Shown one piece after another: positions 8,664-17,084 of a stretch of 64,000 nucleotides of DNA. This DNA comes from JAJXZP01 sp963787185 (GTDB lineage Bacteria > Spirochaetota > Spirochaetia > Treponematales > Rectinemataceae), in the NCBI GenBank assembly GCA_963787185.1, contig CAWBCC010000011.1, positions 62,001 to 126,000 on the forward strand, written 5' to 3'. Under the pieces are notes generated by a model. It was not told the origin of the DNA, ran no database searches, and saw only the letters and a program-made list of their open reading frames with translations. A program made the translations under genes and the position numbers. The number at the start of each line of letters is the position of its first letter. The first letter of the stretch is position 1.

Positions 8664-9197
8664 CTATTCGCCGAAGTATTCCACGAGCGTGCGCACCGGC
8701 AGCCCGCCCAGAGCTTTTTCGTATTCCAGGTAGGGCAGACCCACCACGGAGAAGACCCCCACGGCCTCGGCGCCTCCGCGCCGAAGGAGCTCGACCGTGG
8801 CCTTGACCGTGCCGCCCGTGGCGATGAGATCGTCGACGATGAGGACCTTGCCGCCGCGCGGAATGTCCTCGACGTGCATCTCGATCTCGGCCCGGCCGTA
8901 TTCGAGCTCGTAGCTCGCACTGATCGTGCGCCCGGGCAGCTTCCCCTTTTTGCGTACGAGAAGGAGGGGAAGGCCGAGACGGTCGCAGAAAGGTGCGGCG
9001 AAAACGAAGCCCCTGGACTCTATGGCGGCCACGGCATCAAGGCCCGCGCCCCTGTAGAGCCGCACCATCGAATCTACGCAGTACCGGAATGCGTCGGGAT
9101 TGGCCAGTATGCTCGTTATATCGTAGAAAAGTATCCCTTCCTTGGGGAAACCGGGCACTTTTCGAATCGCGTCATCGAGATTGAAGCCTTGCGACAT
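8664..9197 (-). CDS. apt: Adenine phosphoribosyltransferase
   Basis: A 177-aa purine-salvage enzyme that makes AMP from adenine and PRPP. The type I phosphoribosyltransferase PRPP loop VLIVDDLIATGGTVKA is clear, as are the APT-specific N-terminus KVPGFPKEGILFYDITSIL, the AAIESRGFVFAAPF loop and the LVRKKGKLPG loop. The start ATG is the one directly before SQGFNLDDAIRKVP; the frame stays open upstream but that stretch has no protein-like character. It sits in a tight minus-strand cluster between a small flavodoxin-like protein and gpmI. Confidence 0.93.
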   Translation of the reverse strand: MSQGFNLDDAIRKVPGFPKEGILFYDITSILANPDAFRYCVDSMVRLYRGAGLDAVAAIESRGFVFAAPFCDRLGLPLLLVRKKGKLPGRTISASYELEYGRAEIEMHVEDIPRGGKVLIVDDLIATGGTVKATVELLRRGGAEAVGVFSVVGLPYLEYEKALGGLPVRTLVEYFGE

Positions 9198-9214
9198 GGG
9201 ATACCTCGCGTGAT

Positions 9215-9625
9215 CTACGGTGCTATGCCGCGGAGCCATGCCGTGAGGGCGGCGCTCTCCGGTCGACGGCCGACGAGGTCGGCATGGGCGGCCTGAACTT
9301 CGCTGTCCGCACATATCGCGCGCAGCCAGGCCACGGCGGCGCCCGTGGCGCCGAAAAAGGCCGCCCTCCTGCCGGCGAGATTGATACCCTTGAGCATTCG
9401 GGCCAATTTCGTGAAGGACGGCGATTCGGGCGCCTCGGCGCCTAGAATGTAGAGCTTCGACGCGAGCAGATCCGAAACATTCATGGCCGCGGCGCCGCAG
9501 GCGACGACCTCGTAGCGCTCGGAATCGAGCCGCTCGGCTATGGCGAGCCCCAGTCGCTCGCAGTCCGGCCGGTCGTCTTCGTAGAGGACTAGAGTTTTCG
9601 TCTTGGGCGTGGCCACGAAGGTCAA
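9215..9625 (-). CDS. Hypothetical flavodoxin-like small protein
   Basis: A 136-aa soluble protein starting TKTLVLYEDDRPDCERLGLAIAERL, which has the beta-strand then phosphate-loop-like turn and helix of a flavodoxin-like alpha/beta fold, with a later YILGAEAPESPSFTKLARML stretch where flavodoxins hold a second flavin loop. The usual T/S-x-T-G-x-T FMN phosphate loop is not present, so flavin binding is doubtful. It ends 17 bases before apt and begins 2 bases after the preceding signal-peptide gene, so it belongs to the same operon. Function unknown. Confidence 0.55.
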   Translation of the reverse strand: MTFVATPKTKTLVLYEDDRPDCERLGLAIAERLDSERYEVVACGAAAMNVSDLLASKLYILGAEAPESPSFTKLARMLKGINLAGRRAAFFGATGAAVAWLRAICADSEVQAAHADLVGRRPESAALTAWLRGIAP

Positions 9626-9627
9626 TA

Positions 9628-10161
9628 CTAGTCTCCGGCCCCCGCACTGTCAAGTTCGACGCTTTTGGCCGCCTCCTGCCGCGCTTCGGCCCTGATCTTG
9701 GCCGCATGGATTATCGCGTCGATGCCCCCGATGAACAGGGAAAGGCCGACCGCCGAGGCTATCCTCGTGAGACGCTGGGAATCGGTGGGCAGGATCGAGG
9801 CCGAGTTCTGGAAAGGCCAGGGAGCGTAGCGCGAATCGAAACCGGAGCCTATGTAGCCGCCGAGGTCGTAACCGAAACCCGTATAGAAGAGGGCTATGGG
9901 AAATGCGCCGATCGAGACGATCTCGAAGCGCCGCCAGGGATTTTCGGGCTTGGTCTCGGTTTCGCCGAATCCGGGAGGGAGCGCGGCCGCGGCTGCGGCC
10001 GGTGCTGTGCTCGGTGCTCCGCCGCCTGTACCGGCCCCGGCGGCCGTGTCCGCGGCCGCCGTGCCGGTGCCCGCCGCCTGAGCCGCCAGCCGCGCCCCCG
10101 AGGGCGGGAGGAGCGAGAGCAGCAGCACGAAGAGAGCTGCGGCGACCGCATACGGCTTCAT
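9628..10161 (-). CDS. Hypothetical exported protein with Ala/Gly-rich linker
   Basis: A 177-aa protein with an N-terminal signal peptide (YAVAAALFVLLLSLLPP, cleavage near ARLAAQA), an Ala/Gly/Thr low-complexity linker of about 40 residues, then two hydrophobic stretches (IVSIGAFPIALFYTGFGYDLGG and AVGLSLFIGGIDAIIHAAKI) and a charged tail. It is probably membrane-associated. I recognise no family. Its ATG overlaps the stop of the upstream YggS gene as ATGA, indicating translational coupling. Confidence 0.6.
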   Translation of the reverse strand: MKPYAVAAALFVLLLSLLPPSGARLAAQAAGTGTAAADTAAGAGTGGGAPSTAPAAAAAALPPGFGETETKPENPWRRFEIVSIGAFPIALFYTGFGYDLGGYIGSGFDSRYAPWPFQNSASILPTDSQRLTRIASAVGLSLFIGGIDAIIHAAKIRAEARQEAAKSVELDSAGAGD

Positions 10162-10865
10162 GCCGCTCTCTCCCCGAAAAGGGCCGTCCCTATGCGCACG
10201 AGAGTGGAGCCCTCCTCAATCGCCGGTTCGAAATCGCCGCTCATGCCCATGGACAGGATCTCGAAGCCCGGAAGCCGAACGCCCGCACGGAGCGCGTCGA
10301 ACGCGGCCCGGAGAGCGCGAAAGGAAGAGCGGACGGTCGCTTCGTCCGCGGTGAAGGGAGCCATCGTCATGAGGCCGCGCAGCTCCAGAGCGGGAAACTC
10401 GAGGGCCGCGTCCCGCCCGCGCAGGAGCGCGTCGACATTTTCGAAGCCTTCCTTGGACTCTTCGCCCGTATGCAGCTCCAGGAGTATTTCGAGGCGCCTG
10501 CCGGCGGCCTGAGCCCGGGCGCCGAGGGAGCACAGGAGCTCTACGCTGTCCACGGATTGGATTCTTCCGAACAGCGATACAGCTCTCTTGACCTTGTTGC
10601 CCTGCAGATGGCCGATCATGTCGAGCCGGAGCTCGGGGCTTTCGGCCAGAAGCGATGCGTACTTGGCTTCGGCTTCCTGCACGCGGCTCTCGCCGAAGAG
10701 GCGCAGTCCGGCGCGCCGGGCCGCCAGGACCGCCTCGAGAGGATGGAACTTCGTGACGGCCAGGAGCTCGACATCCTCGACCCTTCGCCCGGAGCGGGCG
10801 CAGGCGGCCGCCATCCTTTCGCGGACCGCCTCGACGTTCCGCCCGACGAAATCGTAAGTCTCCAT
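10158..10865 (-). CDS. YggS/PLPBP-family pyridoxal phosphate homeostasis protein
   Basis: A 235-aa single-domain PLP-binding protein with the alanine-racemase N-terminal barrel fold. The PLP lysine lies in LLAVTKFHP (K39), followed by LFGESRVQEAEAK, MIGHLQGNK and the phosphate-binding end LSMGMSGDFEPAIEEGSTLVRIGTALFG. Family members buffer cellular pyridoxal phosphate rather than catalyse a known reaction. It starts 7 bases after the aldehyde oxidoreductase gene and overlaps the next gene by ATGA. Confidence 0.9.
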   Translation of the reverse strand: METYDFVGRNVEAVRERMAAACARSGRRVEDVELLAVTKFHPLEAVLAARRAGLRLFGESRVQEAEAKYASLLAESPELRLDMIGHLQGNKVKRAVSLFGRIQSVDSVELLCSLGARAQAAGRRLEILLELHTGEESKEGFENVDALLRGRDAALEFPALELRGLMTMAPFTADEATVRSSFRALRAAFDALRAGVRLPGFEILSMGMSGDFEPAIEEGSTLVRIGTALFGERAA

Positions 10866-10872
10866 CCCCGCC

Positions 10873-12807
10873 TCAGAAGAATTCCCTGAGAGACTCGTCG
10901 ATGCCCTTGCGCATCTCGAACCAGAAGGAAAGCGCAGCCTCCTCCGGGTCGGACTCGAAGGCCGCTATCCAGGAGGCGAGCTCGGGACTCGCGTCCCCGT
11001 CGACATCGCGCCGTCGCACCAGGAAACTCTCGAGAAAGCGGATGTTCTTGGCGCTCTCCCAGTACACTGCGGCGTTGCGGCTGTTTATGCGGCTGGCGGT
11101 TATGGCTATCGTCTGGAGGTACCGATCCTTGAGACCGTAGACCGCGCCGATGGCCTCGGCCATCATCTCCTCGCCCCAGGCCCGATGGAAACGGCAGAGG
11201 CCGGCGTTGTCCATGCCCAGTTCCTTGCGCAGCCTTTCGGCGCAGATCTTTCCTAGCTGCCGCGGCGGGACGAATTCCGAACCGTAGTGCATGTAGTACT
11301 TGCCCATGATCGCCATGGGAGCGAGCACACCCGGCGTCCAGTATTGGTTAGGCACCATCCAGCCCCTTCTTCCGTTGGCCGTGTAGACGAAGCGGTCGAG
11401 GATCCTGATGCCGCGCTCGCGGCGGACCCTCCGGCCCCACTTCCGCGGTCCCTCGGAAAAGTCGAGAATGCCCTTCTTGCCCAGAATCGATGCGACGAGT
11501 TCGACGCCGAGATCGGCGTTGTGCTCGGAATCTTTCGCAGGATCGAAACCCTCCAGCTTCCAATGCGGCAGCTTGGTGACGCCCAGGTCCTCGCGGCTCA
11601 GCTCGCCGGAGTCGAGGCACTCCATGAGCCAGGCCAGGACGCCGCCGAGGTTGATCGCGTCGAAGCCTCCCGAATCGGCCGCGTGGTTCAGCCGCTCCGC
11701 CGCGCGCTGATCGAAAATCCCGCAGAGAGGACCCAGGGCCTGGTAGGGTTCGTAGTCCTTCTTGAAATCGCCGCGCAGCTTCTTGCACACGGCGGAGCAG
11801 GGCTCCCCGCAGGTCGCCTGACTCTTGGTCGCGATGGTTTCTTCGTTGAACTGTTTGAGGTAGTGCTCGAGCACGAAATTTCCATGGAGCTTCACCCGCT
11901 CCTCCTCGCTCCATTCCACTGTCCGGTAGTTGAAGGCTATCATCCGACCGCCGAGCGAGGCATAGTTGACGCCGAAGGTGCCGCCCGTCGAGAACTTGGG
12001 ATCGAAACGGTATTTCGTGGTCGCCTCGAAATCCTTGACCGCCAGTTTCTGCTTGTATTTGGCCTCGAACCATCCGTCGGCCACGGTTCTGTCGCGGAAA
12101 TCCTCGGTCACGACCGTCCCGCCGTAGATCACTGCGGCGATGCCGTGCTCCTGGAGCATTTTGGAGCCCAGGCCGCCGCGGCCGGCCCAAGTGTCCACGC
12201 TCGTGGCCTTGCCTCCCGACATGGGCGCGGACACGATGCCGCCGAAGTCGGTGGCCTCCGCGGCGGGTCCCACGGCGAAGGCCCGGTAGTCGCCCGCATA
12301 TCGCGGGCCGTGGAGCGCGATGACCTTATCGAGGAGACCGTAGCTGCCCACTCGCGCAAATCGCGCCTGTCCGTCCTTTTCTCCGCCGGAGTCCTCGCAT
12401 TCGGGGGCGGAGGGAGGCCCCCATGCCGCATGGAGATCGACGGGCTGGATCTCGACCTCGATCTCCTCGCCGTGAAAACGGTTGAGATAGAGGACCGATG
12501 GGAGGGCGGCCTTGCCCACGAGCGTGACCAGATTGATGCCCAGATTGTCGAACACCAGACCGGCCCCGCCCATGCTCGAGACGAAAAAGCTCCGCCACGA
12601 AGGCGAGAAGCCCGTGAAGATGAGGCGATTCGATCCCGGAAATATCGATCCCGCGAACAGCCCCACGCCGAAATTGATACTCTGCATCCTCCCCGAGATA
12701 TGCACTCCGAGGTCAACCGGACCGAAATAGTCGCCCACCTTGTAGCGTCGCACGCGATAAAACCCCGTCGAAGCATCGATGAACAGGACTTTCTGCGTAG
12801 TTTCCAT
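10873..12807 (-). CDS. Aldehyde ferredoxin oxidoreductase family protein
   Basis: A 644-aa tungsto/molybdo-pterin enzyme of the AOR family, expected to oxidise aldehydes or carboxylates using ferredoxin in the cytoplasm of an anaerobe. N-terminal AOR domain motifs are visible (SINFGVGLFAGS, SSMGGAGLVFDNLGINLV, GRGGLGSKMLQEHG). Cluster ligands appear as ATCGEPCSAVCKK, spaced C-x3-C-x3-C instead of the C-x2-C-x3-C I remember from Pyrococcus AOR, with a distal Cys in NAGLCRFH. GGGAGG lies 6 bases before the ATG. No ferredoxin or pterin-maturation gene is adjacent, so the electron partner must be elsewhere. Confidence 0.85.
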   Translation of the reverse strand: METTQKVLFIDASTGFYRVRRYKVGDYFGPVDLGVHISGRMQSINFGVGLFAGSIFPGSNRLIFTGFSPSWRSFFVSSMGGAGLVFDNLGINLVTLVGKAALPSVLYLNRFHGEEIEVEIQPVDLHAAWGPPSAPECEDSGGEKDGQARFARVGSYGLLDKVIALHGPRYAGDYRAFAVGPAAEATDFGGIVSAPMSGGKATSVDTWAGRGGLGSKMLQEHGIAAVIYGGTVVTEDFRDRTVADGWFEAKYKQKLAVKDFEATTKYRFDPKFSTGGTFGVNYASLGGRMIAFNYRTVEWSEEERVKLHGNFVLEHYLKQFNEETIATKSQATCGEPCSAVCKKLRGDFKKDYEPYQALGPLCGIFDQRAAERLNHAADSGGFDAINLGGVLAWLMECLDSGELSREDLGVTKLPHWKLEGFDPAKDSEHNADLGVELVASILGKKGILDFSEGPRKWGRRVRRERGIRILDRFVYTANGRRGWMVPNQYWTPGVLAPMAIMGKYYMHYGSEFVPPRQLGKICAERLRKELGMDNAGLCRFHRAWGEEMMAEAIGAVYGLKDRYLQTIAITASRINSRNAAVYWESAKNIRFLESFLVRRRDVDGDASPELASWIAAFESDPEEAALSFWFEMRKGIDESLREFF

Positions 12808-12834
12808 GCGAACCTCCCTGGACAGTGCCGCACA

Positions 12835-12848
12835 ACGGGGCGCCCCGT
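12835..12848. promoter_or_regulatory. 14-bp perfect palindrome upstream of the AOR gene
   Basis: ACGGGGCGCCCCGT lies 28 bases upstream of the AOR start codon in the 94-base gap. It could be an operator or part of the transcript end of the upstream gene; nothing decides between them. Confidence 0.3.
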
Positions 12849-12857
12849 GGATGGCAC

Positions 12858-12926
12858 TCTATGCCCTTCGGGCGAGGATGGCGTATCGGTCGTCGCATCC
12901 TCTATGCCCTTCGGGCGAGGATGGCG
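12858..12926. repeat. Two direct copies of a 26-bp sequence at the methyltransferase 3' end
   Basis: The 26 bases covering the last codons and stop of the methyltransferase (12901-12926) recur exactly at 12858-12883, period 43 bases. Each copy contains the small inverted repeat GCCC-TTC-GGGC. Confidence 0.8.
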
Positions 12927-13762
12927 ACGACATCTCCGAAGCCGAGGAGCTTCGCTAGGCGATCGAGAGGGGGCTTCAGAAACTCGGGCTTCAGGCCCCG
13001 CGCCCAGCCGCCCCAGGTCACTGCGCGCAGCGGCCGAAAGCCATGCGAGGAAAGCAGTCTTTCGAGGCTCCGCCGCGAAAAGAGGTACAGGTGATCGTTA
13101 ATCGCGCTACGCCAGGCGGGTCCGAAACGCCGGGCCTGGAGACTCGAGACGTTGGGCGTCGTAAGCACCAGGAGACCGTCGGGAGCGAGCACGCGGGCGG
13201 CCTCGTCCAAGAAGAGTCCCGGCTCGTTCAGGTGCTCGATGAGATGCGAGGCGTGGACCAGCTCGAAATGCGCGTCGGGAAAACGGGCCGACTCGAGACT
13301 GCCCGCGTGGATCGGAAGACCGTAGCGCCGTCGGCCGTACCCGGCCGCGGGAGAGCAGATTTCCGCTCCTTGAGGCTCCCAGCCCCTGGAGCGGAGGGTG
13401 TCGAGAAGAGCTCCCGTGGCGCAGCCCACATCGAGCGCACGGGGCCCGCGAGACTCTGCGGCCGCCTTTGCGAACAGGGCAGCGGCCACTTCGCTCAACC
13501 CCAGATCCGCGAGGGCCAGGAGCTCCAGGTCCCGAAAGACGATCTGGTTCTCGGCCTCGTAGTCGAGATAGGCCCCATCGTAGCGCCGGCCGACGGCCTC
13601 GGGCTCGGGCTGGGGATTCTGCTGAACGAGTCCGCAATCCTTGCATGCGACGAAGGAGAAGCCGCCGCAGTCCCACAGGGGGGAAAACGAAGCCCCGCCA
13701 CACGAGGCGCAGAGGACCGGGCGCCGCGGCTCCGATCGAGGCGGAGTGGAGTAGGTCTTCAT
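12902..13762 (-). CDS. Class I SAM methyltransferase with N-terminal zinc ribbon
   Basis: A 286-aa protein. The N-terminus holds a zinc-ribbon-like pair CASCGG and CKDCGLVQQNP, as in many methyltransferases acting on polyketide-like or envelope glycan substrates. The SAM site is ALDVGCATGALLDTL, followed by an acidic strand PQGAEICS and the HASHLIEHLNEP motif IV region of the Methyltransf_12/23 type. Its start overlaps the stop of the preceding degenerate M23 gene (ATGA), so it is translated from the same transcript as two envelope proteins; the substrate is unknown. Its last 26 bases are duplicated just downstream. Confidence 0.78.
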   Translation of the reverse strand: MKTYSTPPRSEPRRPVLCASCGGASFSPLWDCGGFSFVACKDCGLVQQNPQPEPEAVGRRYDGAYLDYEAENQIVFRDLELLALADLGLSEVAAALFAKAAAESRGPRALDVGCATGALLDTLRSRGWEPQGAEICSPAAGYGRRRYGLPIHAGSLESARFPDAHFELVHASHLIEHLNEPGLFLDEAARVLAPDGLLVLTTPNVSSLQARRFGPAWRSAINDHLYLFSRRSLERLLSSHGFRPLRAVTWGGWARGLKPEFLKPPLDRLAKLLGFGDVVAILARRA

Positions 13763-14670
13763 TGGATCGAGACCGACCAGCTCGCGTCGCGGCGGTCGCC
13801 AGACGCATCCTCGGCGCTGAGCTCGATGGTGCTCATGCCCCGGGTAAACAGGTGCTCGGCGAGGATGTAGCGGCCATCCTGGCTTCTCAGTCCGGAAGAC
13901 GGGCGCGGCGACTCGGAGAAAAGCGAAAGCTGCCCGTCCTTGGCGGCTGCCACGTCGAAAACCTCGTGTGAAAGCTCGGTTCCGTCTATGGACAGCGAGA
14001 TGACATAGGGAGCCAGGGGACCCGCCGTCCACGGGGCGTCGGTCGCGCCGGAAACGTCGGCCGTTACCTGATACGTCCCCTGCGGTACGCTTTTCGTCGT
14101 GCCGAGCACATAGAACTTGGTATCGGACTCGAGCACGACCGAACGGATGGAGGGCGCCTTGCTGTCCCCGATGGAGGGAAGAAGCAGGAGTGGATTGACC
14201 CAATTCCCCTTGCGGCGGTCGAAGACTTCCAGCAGGAGACCCTGCCCCTCGGTCCAGCCCGAAGAGCCGACGCTGCCCAGGATCGTATCGCGCCTGACGG
14301 TCGTCAGATATCCTGACACGGATCCTGGCAGAAGATGAGCGTAGACGGCGGCCAGATCGTTCGGATGTTCGACCACGGCGTAGGAACCGAGAGTCGACGG
14401 AAGTCCCGAGGGGCTGACACCCTCTTCGCAAGCGAAAGCCAATTCGCCGTCATCGATCGACCGCACGAGGCCGTTCGACACGGCTATGGCAATGCCGGTG
14501 ACGAGCCGTCCCTTGGCCGGAGTTCCGAAGGTGGCGGCCAGCCTGGGCGATTCCACGGGCCAGTCCATGGCCCAAAGAGCCCCGAGAACTCCCAAGAGAA
14601 GTCCGACGGCGACGAGCCAGGCGACAAGGACCTTCCTTCTGCTTCGCAGACCCGTCGTGTTTCGCATCAT
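13759..14670 (-). CDS. Membrane-anchored M23-like protein lacking catalytic residues
   Basis: A 303-aa protein with one N-terminal membrane helix (KVLVAWLVAVGLLLGVLGAL) and an exported domain. The region VEHPNDLAAVYAHLLPGSV... ILGSVGSSGWTEGQGLLLEVFD aligns by eye with lysostaphin-type M23 peptidases. However, the first H-x3-D ligand is missing, and the final HLHFE is replaced by GLLLEV, so it is probably a non-enzymatic peptidoglycan-binding or amidase-activating protein of the EnvC type. A beta-rich C-terminal half follows. The start ATG overlaps the upstream stop as ATGA; a second ATG at 14667 is possible. Confidence 0.6.
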   Translation of the reverse strand: MMRNTTGLRSRRKVLVAWLVAVGLLLGVLGALWAMDWPVESPRLAATFGTPAKGRLVTGIAIAVSNGLVRSIDDGELAFACEEGVSPSGLPSTLGSYAVVEHPNDLAAVYAHLLPGSVSGYLTTVRRDTILGSVGSSGWTEGQGLLLEVFDRRKGNWVNPLLLLPSIGDSKAPSIRSVVLESDTKFYVLGTTKSVPQGTYQVTADVSGATDAPWTAGPLAPYVISLSIDGTELSHEVFDVAAAKDGQLSLFSESPRPSSGLRSQDGRYILAEHLFTRGMSTIELSAEDASGDRRDASWSVSIQ

Positions 14671-15740
14671 TCCTCCCGGAGATCCAGCCGGACGAGATCG
14701 TCGTCCGCTCCCAGATAGATCGAGCTTCCGTCTATGGCGATGAAGGTCTGCGAGGCCGAAATGGGCAGATCGACCAGACGCCGGTCCGGCGCCGCGACGC
14801 AGATGAGCCGCTTCGCGTCGGGAGAGCCCGCGAGAAGGACGAGAATATTCCATGCCTTGATCGAAAGTCCCAGTTTGTCGACGGCGGGCACGGAGATCGT
14901 ATAGTCGTTTCGACTGGCGCGATCGAAAACACCGACTCCGCCGGGGACCTCGTACATGAGCCTTTCGCCGTCCCCGGTGAACGCGATCGAGACGGGGCGG
15001 CGGAAGTCGGAATCGAGCCAGCGGTGCCAGGTGACCCGATAGTCCGAGTAGCGCCTTTCGAGCACGACCAGGCGCTGCCTTTCGAGGCCGGCTACGGCCG
15101 CCACGAGGCCGCCGTCGGGGGAGACGGCTACCCCGTAGATTCCCGGAATGTTGGAGCCGCCCGAGGAGAAGTTCATCACCTCTTTGCCCGTCTTATCGAG
15201 CCCGATCAGATTGCCGTCCATGAGACCGAAGACGACGAGACCGGGGCTGGCGCCGAAAGCGGTGACGATGGACGAGAACTCGAAACTCCACGCGCGATTG
15301 CCCTGGGCGTCGAGCTCGGAAACGGAGTCCTGCGAAGTCCCCATCACGAAGCGGCGTCCGGCGGCGAAAAACGGATAGCCGGGAACGGCGGCCTTGAACA
15401 ATTCGGCCCCGGCGGGCGTACGCACCGAAAAAGCCTCGGACTGCCGATCGTACAGAGCGTAGGAGTCTTCGGCGATTGCCAGGCCGAATGGTATCTGGGT
15501 TGAAAAAAGGATATTCCCGGACGAGGAAAAGTAGCCGAATCGGTCGCCGAGACGGAAGGGATGCAGGGCCCCGGTCGCCCCGGGAGCGGCGGCCGAGGCT
15601 GGAGCGGCCGCGATGCTGTGCGCCCATACGGGGAGGAGCACCAACTCTTTGGGAAGAGGTTGTGCGCAAATGAGAAAATACGCGATTCCGGCGAGAATGA
15701 TGCCGAAGATCGCGAGCCTTTTGGTTCCGCTTTCTTCCAT
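14667..15740 (-). CDS. Membrane-anchored PQQ/WD40-like beta-propeller protein
   Basis: A 357-aa protein with an N-terminal anchor helix (RLAIFGIILAGIAYFLICAQP) and an exported domain of repeated blades, for example ELDAQGNRAWSFEF, GLDKTGKEVMNF and VAVSPDGGLVAAVAG, characteristic of PQQ-like or WD40-like propellers that act as scaffolds. The longer open frame upstream lacks a ribosome binding site; the ATG before EESGTKRL gives a sensible membrane-anchor topology, so I chose it with moderate certainty. Tight overlaps make it the first gene of a three-gene envelope operon with the M23-like and methyltransferase genes. Confidence 0.62.
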   Translation of the reverse strand: MEESGTKRLAIFGIILAGIAYFLICAQPLPKELVLLPVWAHSIAAAPASAAAPGATGALHPFRLGDRFGYFSSSGNILFSTQIPFGLAIAEDSYALYDRQSEAFSVRTPAGAELFKAAVPGYPFFAAGRRFVMGTSQDSVSELDAQGNRAWSFEFSSIVTAFGASPGLVVFGLMDGNLIGLDKTGKEVMNFSSGGSNIPGIYGVAVSPDGGLVAAVAGLERQRLVVLERRYSDYRVTWHRWLDSDFRRPVSIAFTGDGERLMYEVPGGVGVFDRASRNDYTISVPAVDKLGLSIKAWNILVLLAGSPDAKRLICVAAPDRRLVDLPISASQTFIAIDGSSIYLGADDDLVRLDLREE

Positions 15741-15857
15741 GCTTGTGTCTATCCAGCCTTCCGGAATCGACTCATCGCGGCAGTCGAGCTTCCATCCACG
15801 AAGCGAATGGTATATATTAGCAGAACTTCCTGTCAACTCGGTATGGAGACTCGACGT

Positions 15858-16259
15858 ATGGATCAGGCTGGACTTTTCACGCTCGCGCTCGATGCATCGC
15901 GGGCCTCATATTCGCCCTATTCGAGGTTCCGCGTCGGAGCCGCGCTCGTCTGCGACGACGGAACGATTTTCACGGGCACGAATGTGGAAAATCGATCCTT
16001 CGGCCTCACCATCTGCGCCGAGCGCTCCGCGGTCTCGGCGGCGATCGCCGCAGGCAAGCGCTCCTTCGCCGGCATCGTCATCGCCACTCCGGACGCCGCC
16101 TACCCCGTGAGTCCCTGCGGAGCCTGCCGGCAGGTCCTCTCGGAGTTCCTTCCACCCGAGGCTCCGATCGTCTTCGGCTCTTCCGCCGATGCCCTCGTGG
16201 CTACGACGATGGGAGAGCTCTTCCCCCACGACGCCCTCCACGAACTGAAAGGCGTCTGA
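15858..16259 (+). CDS. cdd: Cytidine deaminase
   Basis: A 133-aa homotetrameric-type zinc cytidine deaminase of pyrimidine salvage. Zinc ligands and the catalytic Glu are visible in TICAERSAV (C-A-E) and SPCGACRQVL (P-C-x2-C), with the substrate-binding RFRVGAALV and GTNVENRSFG segments. A GGAG site lies 9 bases before this ATG; the in-frame ATG at 15843 itself overlaps that site and is less likely. It is divergent from the propeller gene and convergent with the next gene, 18 bases away. Confidence 0.93.
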   Translation: MDQAGLFTLALDASRASYSPYSRFRVGAALVCDDGTIFTGTNVENRSFGLTICAERSAVSAAIAAGKRSFAGIVIATPDAAYPVSPCGACRQVLSEFLPPEAPIVFGSSADALVATTMGELFPHDALHELKGV

Positions 16260-16277
16260 GCCGGGAGTCGGCGTCGA

Positions 16278-17084
16278 CTATTTCTTGGCCTCCTCGGCTT
16301 TTTTCTGGTCCGCTTCGAGCTTGGTCGTCCAGATCTCTATCTTCTTCTTGAGCGTTTCGGCCTCGTCGCGCTCCGCCATGAGGATATGGATCCGTCTGAG
16401 AGCCTGCAGGTAGAGTATCGCCTTGCGGAAATCCTCGGTCTTGTGGGTATAAAGCTCGTACTGCTCGCGGTATTTGTCGGCGCTACGCTGGAAAAGGCTC
16501 TTCACGAGACCGAGGTGGCTCATCACCACGGTGCGGGTGGGAGAGCTGAAATCCATGTCCGCGACTGCAGTCTTCAGGTTGAGAAGATTCTTGGCGAGCG
16601 TGGCGAATTTCCCCCAGAGTTCGATGAACGAAGCGGCATACTTCGAGTTTTCGCCGAAGGCGTCCTCGAGCGACCCTATGGCGAAGCCCAGCTTCCGGAT
16701 CAGCCGATAGCGAGCCCCAGAATCGACGTCGACGATCTCCTCCAGCTTGGCTTCATAGTCCGAAAAGGGGACATCGACGTAACCGGTGACGGTGTCCTCG
16801 AGGTAGCGCATCGCCCGCACGAGGGTCTTGCGCGCTTCGAGCAGATAGTCTTCGTTCTTGATGCCCAGGAGCGAAACGGAGAGCGTATTCAGGAGAATGT
16901 ACCAGGAACTGAGATCGATCGTGCCTTCTGCCAGGGCGAGTCTCTTGTAGCCGGCGCCGATCTCGTCCCTGGAAAGCAGCTCGAGGAGGGTCTTCTCCTT
17001 GGCCAATCCCGCCTCGATCGTCGCACGGTGTTCCTTGACCTTTTCGAAATACCGATTCCGCTGTTCGCTTGTGATTTTCCCCAT
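16278..17084 (-). CDS. Conserved hypothetical helical protein downstream of recN
   Basis: A 268-aa all-helical, highly charged soluble protein with heptad-like stretches at both ends (ITSEQRNRYFEKVKEHRATIEAGLAKEK and DEAETLKKKIEIWTTKLEADQKKAEEAKK), suggesting coiled coils. No catalytic motif or membrane segment is visible and I do not recognise the family. Its ATG overlaps the recN stop by one base (TAATG), giving translational coupling; an in-frame ATG 15 bases upstream lies inside recN. Position directly after recN suggests a shared operon but not necessarily a DNA-repair role. Confidence 0.65.
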   Translation of the reverse strand: MGKITSEQRNRYFEKVKEHRATIEAGLAKEKTLLELLSRDEIGAGYKRLALAEGTIDLSSWYILLNTLSVSLLGIKNEDYLLEARKTLVRAMRYLEDTVTGYVDVPFSDYEAKLEEIVDVDSGARYRLIRKLGFAIGSLEDAFGENSKYAASFIELWGKFATLAKNLLNLKTAVADMDFSSPTRTVVMSHLGLVKSLFQRSADKYREQYELYTHKTEDFRKAILYLQALRRIHILMAERDEAETLKKKIEIWTTKLEADQKKAEEAKK

